Positions 50,982 to 59,147 of a DNA stretch of 64,000 nt are shown here, in pieces (the stretch's first letter is position 1; the number at the start of each line of letters is the position of its first letter). The notes below the pieces were generated by a model. It saw only the letters and a list, made by a program, of their open reading frames with translations. It was not told the DNA's origin and made no database searches. The stretch is taken from the NCBI GenBank assembly GCA_944324845.1, contig CALUXX010000001.1, forward strand, positions 1 through 64,000. Reading direction: 5' to 3'. This DNA comes from Candidatus Gastranaerophilales bacterium (GTDB lineage: Bacteria; Cyanobacteriota; Vampirovibrionia; Gastranaerophilales; Gastranaerophilaceae). Position numbers and translations under genes: made by a program.

Positions 50982-51803
50982 TTATAAGTCTTGAATTGCT
51001 TTACTGTCGCCTTCGATACCTTCTTTGAGCATCTTTTTAGCTACGTCACCTTGTGTATCAAGCATTTTACATACAGTTTCAATATTTCTTACTTTTGTTG
51101 ATAAAATTGTATCTGCACTGTTTGTAATATTTCCTGATACATTTTGGTAGGCGGCAAGTGCAGCTGAAGATGTTCCTTGCATTAAGTTTCCTAAAACTGT
51201 TGTGCCTGCTCCATAGACACCCAAATATGGTGATATTGCTGTTAATATTCCGCCAAATCCTGATATACAGCTTGCAAACGGCATAACAATATTTGATGCA
51301 ATTTTGCCTAGTCCTGAACCTGTTCCGATACCATAGGCTGCTGCGTTTGCTATATCTGCAAGTCCGCCAATACTTGATGCGTAACCTGTTGGGGTTCCTG
51401 AGATTGTAGAACTACCCCAGCCGTCAAGTATGGATGATGCTCCGCCTGTTGCAAGTCCGTATATTGAATTTATTGACGCTGCTCCGCTTGGAAAACCTGA
51501 GTAATTATACAAACTGTCAACTCCATAGGATGAGCCGCCGCTTGTTCCTGAATAATATGAGGTTCCTGAAATGTTCATGGTTTCTGAACTTCCAAATACC
51601 GTTGCAAATGATGATGGTGCTAACAAACTTGCCAGATTATATAAAAATCCGCCTGCTGATTCAAATCCGGTTCCTGTTCCACTTCCTGATACCGTTAAAT
51701 CTCTTAATCGGTCATAAGTTTCCCATAGTTGAGCTTTGGCGTTTCCGCTTGCTTCTCCAAATTTGTTTGCTATTACCAAATTGCTATCATTTTTGTATGA
51801 CAT
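50982..51803 (-). CDS. Gly/Ser-rich protein, unrecognised
   Basis: 273 residues. Residues 1-40 and 215-273 are helical (AQLWETYDRLRDL; KVRNIETVCKMLDTQGDVAKK in two parts). Between them, 40-210 is Gly/Ser/Ala/Tyr-rich low complexity (SGSGTGTGFESAGG, SYYSGTSGGSSYG). It has no signal peptide. The layout, with conserved helical ends and a variable glycine-rich middle, would suit a secreted or filament-forming protein. GAGG precedes the ATG. It is 30 bases downstream of the 351-residue gene on the same strand. Confidence 0.6.
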   Translation of the reverse strand: MSYKNDSNLVIANKFGEASGNAKAQLWETYDRLRDLTVSGSGTGTGFESAGGFLYNLASLLAPSSFATVFGSSETMNISGTSYYSGTSGGSSYGVDSLYNYSGFPSGAASINSIYGLATGGASSILDGWGSSTISGTPTGYASSIGGLADIANAAAYGIGTGSGLGKIASNIVMPFASCISGFGGILTAISPYLGVYGAGTTVLGNLMQGTSSAALAAYQNVSGNITNSADTILSTKVRNIETVCKMLDTQGDVAKKMLKEGIEGDSKAIQDL

Positions 51804-51833
51804 TTTAAACCTCTTATTATATCGATTATTTTA

Positions 51834-52889
51834 TTATTCACCAAATGTTTTGAATGTACTTTCAACGTTTTTAGAAATAACTTTCTTAACTGCATCCATT
51901 TCGGTTTGTAATGCATTCTGTTCGGTATCCAGTTGTTTTAGTCTTAGTTCTAATGTTCTGTCTTCTGTTTGTATTTGTTCTGTTTTTGCGTTGATGTCTT
52001 GAACTTTCTTATCATATAGTGCTTGTTCATAATAATATTTGTTCATTGCATCATTGTATGCATTTTCATCTGTTTTGGTTGATGTTTCCAGTGTGTACAC
52101 TGCTGATGAGCCTTCAAGTTGCATTGCTGTTGCTCTTCCATCTGCATCGTAATCTATCAATGCGTATTTTGAAACTTCTTTTGTTGTTTCTTGAGTGTCC
52201 GCATAATATGAATGTAATGATGCTGATGGATCTGCCGCACAAGATGCTAAGGAATCTCCTGTTGTAGAAGTTCCTGATGCAAAGTTTACATTACCAGAAC
52301 TATCTGTCCAGAAAAAGATGTTATCAAGTGCTGTTGTGTCACCTGCTTTGTAGTTTGCCCAGTCTTTTGCAAGTTGTGAATCCGGCCAATCTACTGCGAT
52401 TTGGTCTAATTCAGTTTCGTATGATGGCCATACGCTATCTGCTGAGTTGTCTTCTCTATCTACTGTATTTAGACAAGATACTTTCTTGGTTCCTATCATA
52501 TAGTATCCTGCTTCACCTTCTTCTGTTCCTGCAACATATTGTACTTGAGGATTAGAATTAGTGTTTCTTATTCCTTTATATTCATTTACTTTTTGACTAT
52601 ATGTAACGTAGGAGTTATAGTGGACACCGTCTGCATCTGTGTAATCTGCACTTCTTATGCTTGTGATTGCTTGATCTGCATCACCATCTGAGAATGTGTA
52701 TTCTGTTGTTGAAAAATCAGTTGTACTTGGTGGACTAGGTACATCCATTTGGTATAATTGATTCCACAGTTCTGCACTTTGATTTGACAAGGCTAATCTT
52801 GCCTGATTTATCTGCTGTCCTTCGTATTCTACGTTTGATTTACGTGCTGCCAGTGATATCCATCTGGCTTGAGATGCTGCCATGCCCAT
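51834..52889 (-). CDS. Unrecognised protein with conserved helical ends and variable middle
   Basis: 351 residues. The N-terminus (MGMAASQARWISLAARKSN, then VEYEGQQINQARLALSNQSA) and the C-terminus (ALQTEMDAVKKVISKNVEST) are helical and look strongly constrained. The middle (50-290) is Asp/Ser/Thr-rich with Trp/Tyr. This helical-end layout is reminiscent of self-assembling secreted proteins such as flagellin or hook-type axial proteins, but no family match is claimed and no secretion genes are adjacent. AAGGAG lies eight bases before the ATG. It heads the two-gene minus-strand unit ended at 50931. Confidence 0.6.
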   Translation of the reverse strand: MGMAASQARWISLAARKSNVEYEGQQINQARLALSNQSAELWNQLYQMDVPSPPSTTDFSTTEYTFSDGDADQAITSIRSADYTDADGVHYNSYVTYSQKVNEYKGIRNTNSNPQVQYVAGTEEGEAGYYMIGTKKVSCLNTVDREDNSADSVWPSYETELDQIAVDWPDSQLAKDWANYKAGDTTALDNIFFWTDSSGNVNFASGTSTTGDSLASCAADPSASLHSYYADTQETTKEVSKYALIDYDADGRATAMQLEGSSAVYTLETSTKTDENAYNDAMNKYYYEQALYDKKVQDINAKTEQIQTEDRTLELRLKQLDTEQNALQTEMDAVKKVISKNVESTFKTFGE

Positions 52890-53155
52890 AGTGTCTTATC
52901 TCCTTCTATCTTCTATCTTGTTACTTTCTATTTTCCTTTTAATTATTTTTTTATAAAAGTCAACATTATCTAATTATAATTATATACTATTTTTGTCGCT
53001 TATGCCCTCTGTTCCTTTAAAAATCAACTGTTTAGAGGAATGGTTTTTTAATTTTTCATCTGTTTTGACTAATTAAGTTTAGTTAAATTTTAGTTTTTTT
53101 TTATTTTTCTGTTAAAATATTCCATATAATTGAAATATGTTAAGGGAAGGGTAAC

Positions 53156-54523
53156 ATGAAATTTTCATCATCTTTTAAAGTTGGACTTTTAACATTAGCG
53201 GCTCTTGTGTTGTTAATAGGTACTGTCTTAAAAGTTAAAGGTAGAGCTTTTTCTTCTGCAGAAAGAGTTGAAATTCAATTTAAAGACGTTAACGGTTTAA
53301 GACCCGGCGCAGGTGTGCAGATTATGGGGTTAAAGGTCGGGCAGGTTGAAGAAATTGTTCCTGTTGTTAAGGGTGAAGAAAGTTATGTTAATGTAAAATT
53401 TGTTATTACAGATCCTAGTGTTGTTATTCCTAGGGCTTCTTCTTTCTCTATTCAACAATCAGGTATTATTGGTGAGTTGTTTTTAGAAATTACTCCGCCT
53501 AGAGTGCTTACTATTTATGTTCCGATGAATGATAAGTATTTGTTGGATAAAAATGATCCTGTTGAAATGAAGTTGAACGATAAATACGAAAATGTTGGGC
53601 TTGTTAAATCTGTTGAAGTTATTTCTCGTGATTCTATCCCTTATACTCAGAAAAATAATATTAAAACTAAGTATGCTTATAAGATTAGCTACTTTATTAA
53701 TTTACCGGGTTTAATTTTGCCTGAATTTATTAAAGGACGTATTGTTAAAGAAAAATCTGATTTTAAATTGAGAATTTCTTCTATTGATGAAACTCCGGTT
53801 GCTTATAAAAAACAAGATTCACCTTATACAATTATTGAACCAATGAGACTATCTGATTTTATGGATTGGCAGTATAAGGCGGCTGAAACACTTACTGAAA
53901 CTAATAAAAAGGTTAATGATATTTTAACAGATGAAACTATTGCAGATTTGAAAAAGACTATTGCTAATTTAGATGCCTTGACTGCAAAATCAAATGTTAC
54001 TTTGGGTAAAGTCGACGAACTTTTGGATTCTTCAAGAGATGATATTGACAAGTTGTTATCTATGACTCAACAAGCTACTGATGATTTTTCAAAATTGTCT
54101 GCTAATCTTAATGAGATTATTGGAGATAAACAGTTTAAGCAAACAATGCTTTCTACTGCTGATTCTGTTGATAAATTGGCGCAAAATCTTAACAAGGTTA
54201 TGGATGCTGCTGATGCTGAACAAACAGGTAAAAATTTGAAAATTATTGCTGAAAATCTTTCTGAAATCAGTGTTAGCGTAAATGAAATTACTAAAGATGA
54301 AAAATTAAAGAAACAAATTACTGATGCTATTGATAATGCAAATTGTGCTATGTCTCAGGTTGCGACTACCCTTGAAACTGTTAATAGAGTTAATCCGGCT
54401 AATGCAAATCAAGCATCTGATTTGGAAAAAATTGTTAGTGATACTGTTGTTACTACAAGTAATTTGAGAAAATTCTCAGAAAAATTGAATAAACGTTTCT
54501 TATTATTCAGATTGTTATTCTAA
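53156..54523 (+). CDS. MlaD-family MCE-domain protein
   Basis: 455 residues. One N-terminal membrane anchor (about 8-24; VGLLTLAALVLLIGTVL) is followed by an MCE domain (about 35-120; VEIQFKDVNGLRPGAGVQIM, then GLKVGQVEEI). A second beta-rich stretch (120-230) follows, and then a long helical/coiled region (about 245-440). Such proteins are periplasmic lipid-transfer subunits of Mla-type systems between inner and outer membranes. The MlaE permease and MlaF ATPase are not in the window. AAGGG precedes the ATG. It heads a tight operon with lpxK, nth and a DUF2339 gene. Confidence 0.88.
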   Translation: MKFSSSFKVGLLTLAALVLLIGTVLKVKGRAFSSAERVEIQFKDVNGLRPGAGVQIMGLKVGQVEEIVPVVKGEESYVNVKFVITDPSVVIPRASSFSIQQSGIIGELFLEITPPRVLTIYVPMNDKYLLDKNDPVEMKLNDKYENVGLVKSVEVISRDSIPYTQKNNIKTKYAYKISYFINLPGLILPEFIKGRIVKEKSDFKLRISSIDETPVAYKKQDSPYTIIEPMRLSDFMDWQYKAAETLTETNKKVNDILTDETIADLKKTIANLDALTAKSNVTLGKVDELLDSSRDDIDKLLSMTQQATDDFSKLSANLNEIIGDKQFKQTMLSTADSVDKLAQNLNKVMDAADAEQTGKNLKIIAENLSEISVSVNEITKDEKLKKQITDAIDNANCAMSQVATTLETVNRVNPANANQASDLEKIVSDTVVTTSNLRKFSEKLNKRFLLFRLLF

Positions 54524-54524
54524 T

Positions 54525-55544
54525 ATGTTAAATTTAAAAACCGAAATAACTAAAATACATTATCAGAGAAACCCGAAGGGCAAGTTGTTTGAATTTTTGA
54601 AATTTTGTTCTCATTTCTATTCGTTTGCCAGCAGGTTTAAAAATTTTTGTTATGATAAGAAACTTATCAAGCCTAAAAAAGTTAATGCTTACGTAATTTC
54701 TGTAGGTAATATGACAACCGGAGGGGTTGGAAAAACTCCTGTAGTTGCGGAGATTGCTAAATACCTTATCGGATGTAATCAAAAGGTTGCGATAATTTCT
54801 CGAGGTTATGGCGGAAGGCTTAATAATAAAAATATTAATATGATTTCTGACGGGAATGTTATTTATTTTGATGCTTCTCAAGCTGGTGATGAACCTTTTT
54901 GGCTTGCTGAAAATACTCCAAATTGTTATGTTTTTACTTGTAAAAACAGATATATGGCGTCTAAATATGCTGTTGAAAAATTCGGTGTTAACGTAATAAT
55001 TTTGGATGACGGTTTTCAACATAGAAAACTTCATAGAGATTTGGATATTGTTTTAATGGATAGTGTTAAGGGTTTTGGTAATGAATGTTTACTCCCTGCA
55101 GGTCCGTTAAGAGAAGGTGCGGAAGCGCTTGAACGTATTGATAAGTTTGTTGTCGTCAGCAAAAGTGTTAATCACGAAACTGCTGAAAAAGTTGCAAAAA
55201 TTATGCAAGAAAGATTACAAATTCCAACAAGTGTTTGTTATACTGAGCCTGATTATGTTTATAATATTAAAACCGGTCAAAGATTGATGGAAGGTTTGGA
55301 AGTTACTGCTATGTGTGCTATCGGACAGCCTCAGCAGTTTTATGATTTCCTTACTTCGTATATTGTTAAGGATACAAAAACCTTTGACGATCATCATCAA
55401 TATTCTCCAACTGATATTGTTGATATTAATGGCAGTATTATTACTACCGAAAAAGATGCTGTTAAGTTGGCTAAATTCGATAGAAATAATATTTATGCAC
55501 TTAAATTAAAAGTTAATATTAATGTAGAGGAATTGCTAAAGTAA
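54525..55544 (+). CDS. lpxK: Tetraacyldisaccharide 4'-kinase (lipid A)
   Basis: A 339-residue membrane-associated P-loop kinase. It adds the 4'-phosphate of lipid A. The Walker A-like line is VGNMTTGGVGKTPVV (about 62-76), followed by ISRGYGG, DEPFWLA and the catalytic LDDGFQHRKLHRDLDIV. RFxPAGPLRE is represented by LLPAGPLREG, and the C-terminus has TTEKDAVKL. It confirms a lipid A-bearing outer membrane. The start is one base after the mlaD stop with no Shine-Dalgarno, so translation is probably by reinitiation. The stop overlaps the nth start by one base. Confidence 0.95.
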   Translation: MLNLKTEITKIHYQRNPKGKLFEFLKFCSHFYSFASRFKNFCYDKKLIKPKKVNAYVISVGNMTTGGVGKTPVVAEIAKYLIGCNQKVAIISRGYGGRLNNKNINMISDGNVIYFDASQAGDEPFWLAENTPNCYVFTCKNRYMASKYAVEKFGVNVIILDDGFQHRKLHRDLDIVLMDSVKGFGNECLLPAGPLREGAEALERIDKFVVVSKSVNHETAEKVAKIMQERLQIPTSVCYTEPDYVYNIKTGQRLMEGLEVTAMCAIGQPQQFYDFLTSYIVKDTKTFDDHHQYSPTDIVDINGSIITTEKDAVKLAKFDRNNIYALKLKVNINVEELLK

Positions 55545-56179
55545 TGGATGAGAATAAAATTTCTGAGGTTGTAAGACTTTTAGAAGAAGCTAAGCAGCCT
55601 AAAAGTGATTTCGTTTGTCTTATGGATTCGTTTAAGGATCCTTATTTGGTTTTGATTGCTTGTATTTTAAGTCTTCGAACAAATGATAAAACAACTTATC
55701 CGGCAACTTTAAGAATGCTTGAACTTGCTAAAACTCCGCAACAGATGATGAATGTTGATGTGGATACTTTGGCGGAAGCAATTTATCCTGTTGGTTTTTA
55801 TAAAAATAAAGCGGGACAAATTATTGAACTTTCAAAATTGATTGTTGAAAAATATAATGGTAAAGTTCCTGATTCTATTGATGAGTTGTGTAAATTTAGA
55901 GGTGTGGGAAGAAAAACTGCTAATCTGGTTATGACTCTTGGGTTTGGTGTACCTGCTATTTGTGTGGATGTTCATGTGCATAGAATTTTTAATAGGCTTG
56001 GGTATATTAAAGCTTCCAACCCTGAAGAAACGGAATTTGCTTTGCGTGAAAAACTTCCTGTTGAATTTTGGATTCCTATTAATACTCTTCTTGTTACTCA
56101 TGGTCAAAATGTTTGTAAGCCGATTAACCCAAAATGTTCGCAATGTCCTGTTTTTGCCTATTGTGACAAATTGAAATAG
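55544..56179 (+). CDS. nth: Endonuclease III
   Basis: A 211-residue DNA glycosylase/AP lyase for oxidised pyrimidines. The helix-hairpin-helix reads ELCKFRGVGRKTANLV with the catalytic Lys (in GRKTA, about 124), and the catalytic Asp is in VDVHVHR (about 142). The [4Fe-4S] ligands are C-x6-C-x2-C-x5-C in VCKPINPKCSQCPVFAYC at the end. Normal length. It overlaps lpxK by one base, so it is in the same operon. Confidence 0.96.
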   Translation: MDENKISEVVRLLEEAKQPKSDFVCLMDSFKDPYLVLIACILSLRTNDKTTYPATLRMLELAKTPQQMMNVDVDTLAEAIYPVGFYKNKAGQIIELSKLIVEKYNGKVPDSIDELCKFRGVGRKTANLVMTLGFGVPAICVDVHVHRIFNRLGYIKASNPEETEFALREKLPVEFWIPINTLLVTHGQNVCKPINPKCSQCPVFAYCDKLK

Positions 56180-56226
56180 TTTGCCAGATTTTAAATATTA
56201 TGATAAACTCCTTTTGAGGAGGAGAG

Positions 56227-58356
56227 ATGAATTTTTTATTTTTTGTAAGTGATTTATTTTTATGGATTTTAATGTTTGGCTTGATTGTGTGGGTTATTTT
56301 GCTTGCAAATAGAGTCACTCAGTTAGATAAAGCCTTGAAAAATGCTTTAAGGCGTTTAGGTGCTGCAAATGTTGAATTAAATAACGATTTTGTTCAAGAA
56401 ACTTTTAATTCGCAAAAGGAAACAAATGATTTAACAGTTAATAAACAGGCTGAGGTTTCTCGAGTTCAACAGGAAGAAACTTTTATTCCTGCTAAGGCGC
56501 CTGAATATGTTAATTCTAAAAATACGGATAAAACTTTAAAGAAAAATAATACTATTGAAAATGTTTTTCTTGGAAATATTTTCAATAAAATTGGAGCGAT
56601 TGCTTTGATTATTGCTTTTATTTTCTTTATTAAATTAGTTTCTCCTTATATTGTTATTACCAATACAATGAAAATTATATTAGGTGCTTGTGCAGGTTTG
56701 GGATTATTTTTTACAGGGGTGCGTTTGCATATTTCCGAAAGGTTTAAAAATTATTCTGAAGTGCTTATTGGCACTGGGTTTGCTACTTTATTTATAACGT
56801 TGTATTGTTCATATTATTTGAATGTTTTAAATGCAACACCTGCTATTGTTGCCGGAGTTGTTCTGTTATTATTAGTATTTGGAATTTCTCATAAGATGCG
56901 TTCTTTGTCATCTTTGATTATTGGGCTTATTGGTGGTTATTTAACTCCTTATTTTGCCGGTGCATCAAGTGATATTAGTTATACTTATTTGATATTTTTG
57001 AATATTGTTTCGCTAATTTATTCTCTTAATAATGTTAAGTCTAAATGGATTAATCCTGTTAACTTGTTTATTACTATGATTATTATGTTTTCGGGATGTA
57101 TTTCTATGGATAGTCCAAAGGTTGTTTATCCTGTTGTTTTATGGGCTATTTATATTTTGTATGATTTAGTTAGAGATAAATTAAGTAAAATTGATAATAT
57201 TACTTGTATTATTAATTATATATTCTTGACAGTTATTACTTTGACGCTTTTCAAAACTTCTGTTAAAGCTGTTGGTATAATGTTTGGAGTTACTGCTCTT
57301 ATTTATGCGTTACTTGCATTTATTGGTAAAAGAGTTGCTAATCCGCTTTATAAAAGATATGAGCATTGTATTTTCCTTAGCGTTTGGTTTTCTGTTTTAT
57401 TTACTTTGAATGATATATATAGTATTGTTACTTGGTCTATAATCGCTCTAATGCTTAGTTTTGCTGTTAAAAAAGATAAGTTGAATGCTGTTAAACATTA
57501 TATTACGATTTACTACCTTTCAGCTTTTGTCGGTGTGCTTTTGGCAAAAGATGGCTCTGTATTTATGTTGTTTGAACAGTATAGACCGCTTTTGAATGTT
57601 AGAAGTTTAGTCTTCTTAATACCTGTGTTGTGTATGGCTTTGTCTGTTAATAGGCTTAAAGCTAAAGAACATTTCATTTCTAATTTCTTACGTTTTGATA
57701 TTGTTCTACTTACTTATTTATATTTAGTTTGTGAAGTTTCACATTTTATGAAATATATGAATCCAAACTCCGAGGTTGGTTATTCTATTTTCATGATTAT
57801 TACAACAGGTACTTTGGTGTATTCTGTATTGTTGTATTTTATGTACAAAAAAACAGCGTTTGCTTTGTTTAATGTTGTTTCAAGTATTTTCGGTTTTGTG
57901 GCTTTAGTAATGTTCACTATTGGATGCTTTATTCACCCAGATGGTATCCTACCAATTTTAAATCTTCGTGTTATGGCATTTTTAGCTGTTTTATATTTCT
58001 GCTATTACTTCTCAAGAGTTACAAGGTTGAATATTTTTAGATATCTTGCTATATTGCTAGGATTTATTCTTTGTGGGGCTGAGGCATCTTTAATTAGTGC
58101 AAAAATGAATATAAATTATATTACAACTTTGAGTTGGTTGGTTTATTCTTCTATTGTTACTTTGTTTGGGGTGCTTAAGTCTAAAAAAATCCTTATAAAT
58201 GCTGGAATTTGGCTTTTGATATTCACTATTTTAAGAGTTTTTGTTTATGATATGGCTAAGGTTGAATCTGTTTATAAAATATTAGCCTTCTTAACTTTGG
58301 GTGCTGTACTTTTAGTTATCTCTTATATTTATGTGAAAACTAAGTCTGATAATTAG
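56227..58356 (+). CDS. DUF2339 polytopic membrane protein
   Basis: 709 residues with about 20 hydrophobic segments. The N-terminal helix and short coiled segment (LDKALKNALRRLGAANVEL) are followed by the family landmark NVFLGNIFNKIGAIALIIAF (in part) and a continuous run of helices to the end. This is the DUF2339 family of large integral membrane proteins, whose function is not established. GGAGGAGAG precedes the ATG. It is the last gene of the mlaD-lpxK-nth operon and is ended by the hairpin at 58386. Confidence 0.85.
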   Translation: MNFLFFVSDLFLWILMFGLIVWVILLANRVTQLDKALKNALRRLGAANVELNNDFVQETFNSQKETNDLTVNKQAEVSRVQQEETFIPAKAPEYVNSKNTDKTLKKNNTIENVFLGNIFNKIGAIALIIAFIFFIKLVSPYIVITNTMKIILGACAGLGLFFTGVRLHISERFKNYSEVLIGTGFATLFITLYCSYYLNVLNATPAIVAGVVLLLLVFGISHKMRSLSSLIIGLIGGYLTPYFAGASSDISYTYLIFLNIVSLIYSLNNVKSKWINPVNLFITMIIMFSGCISMDSPKVVYPVVLWAIYILYDLVRDKLSKIDNITCIINYIFLTVITLTLFKTSVKAVGIMFGVTALIYALLAFIGKRVANPLYKRYEHCIFLSVWFSVLFTLNDIYSIVTWSIIALMLSFAVKKDKLNAVKHYITIYYLSAFVGVLLAKDGSVFMLFEQYRPLLNVRSLVFLIPVLCMALSVNRLKAKEHFISNFLRFDIVLLTYLYLVCEVSHFMKYMNPNSEVGYSIFMIITTGTLVYSVLLYFMYKKTAFALFNVVSSIFGFVALVMFTIGCFIHPDGILPILNLRVMAFLAVLYFCYYFSRVTRLNIFRYLAILLGFILCGAEASLISAKMNINYITTLSWLVYSSIVTLFGVLKSKKILINAGIWLLIFTILRVFVYDMAKVESVYKILAFLTLGAVLLVISYIYVKTKSDN

Positions 58357-58385
58357 TTGTAATGAATATAAAACCTTTTGAGAAT

Positions 58386-58421
58386 AAAAAATGACCGGTA
58401 ATTTAATTACCGGTCATTTTT
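58386..58421. terminator. Bidirectional intrinsic terminator
   Basis: A long near-perfect inverted repeat centred on 58403 (TGACCGGTAA with TTACCGGTCA) flanked by A-run and T-run. It serves the convergent DUF2339 (+) and ompH (-) genes. Confidence 0.85.
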
Positions 58422-58434
58422 GTTTTGATATTTA

Positions 58435-58887
58435 TTATTTAATTGTTTTAATCAATTCGGAAGTAATATCAACTCCACCGTATAGAACCATATTTTTACT
58501 TAATACTAAATCATAACCTTTTGCTTTTGCTTGTTCGTTAATTTGCTTAGTGATAGAATTATCTATTGCTTTTAACTTATCAGCATATTCTTTGTCCATT
58601 TTTTCTTTTTTTGCTTGGAATTCTTTGTTGTATTTATCTTCTGCTGCTTTTTTCTTTGTTGCGTCTGTTATATCAGCAACACTTTTTCTTGCATTTTCAA
58701 TGAATTTAACCATTTCTTCAGCTTTAGCTTGTTGGTCTTTTTTAAGTGCTTGAACTTGAGCAGAAGAACTTACAAGTTGCGGAACGTCAACTATTGCAAC
58801 GTTGAAATCAGCAGCCATAACTGTATTAACTGATAGTGCGAAAACTAGTGCTGCTAAGAATGATAATAATCCTAAATTTTTCTTCAT
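58435..58887 (-). CDS. OmpH/Skp-family periplasmic chaperone
   Basis: 150 residues. A signal peptide (KKNLGLLSFLAALVFALSV, cleavage after VMA-A near residue 25) precedes a beta strand FNVAIVDVPQLVSSSAQVQ and a long Lys/Glu/Ala coiled coil (about 45-120). A closing YDLVLSKNMVLYGGVDIT, typical of OmpH/Skp, then follows. Skp holds unfolded outer-membrane proteins in the periplasm, and here it sits next to the TpsB barrel gene. Start: AAGGAG seven bases before ATG 58887. A longer in-frame start at 58980 would spoil the signal peptide. Confidence 0.92.
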   Translation of the reverse strand: MKKNLGLLSFLAALVFALSVNTVMAADFNVAIVDVPQLVSSSAQVQALKKDQQAKAEEMVKFIENARKSVADITDATKKKAAEDKYNKEFQAKKEKMDKEYADKLKAIDNSITKQINEQAKAKGYDLVLSKNMVLYGGVDITSELIKTIK

Positions 58888-58912
58888 AACCAATCTCCTT
58901 TTTACAGATTTG

Positions 58913-58941
58913 AGTTTATCATAAAATTTTGTAAATGTCAT
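58913..58941 (-). promoter_or_regulatory. Possible ompH promoter
   Basis: On the minus strand ATGACA (58936-58941), 17-base spacer, TAAACT (58913-58918), the same -10 variant as proposed for tRNA-Asn. Confidence 0.4.
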
Positions 58942-59147
58942 TCGTATAATGTATTTTTTCTTTACAACTTTACATATCAATAAAAATTTTGTATAATATT
59001 CCCGTAAGTATGATTGGACTAAGTGTAAATTTTATTGGCTTTCCTTAATAAAATTTAACAAACAGTTTATATTTATTCATTAGTGTTGCACAATGAATCA
59101 TAAGATATCTTATAGGATATAATACTAGATATAAAATTAAAGGTAGA

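Noticed and set aside
54534..55034. 166-codon minus-strand frame opposite lpxK.
   Set aside because: lpxK has all family motifs on the plus strand; the opposite frame is rich in rare Ile/Asn runs and has no ribosome site.
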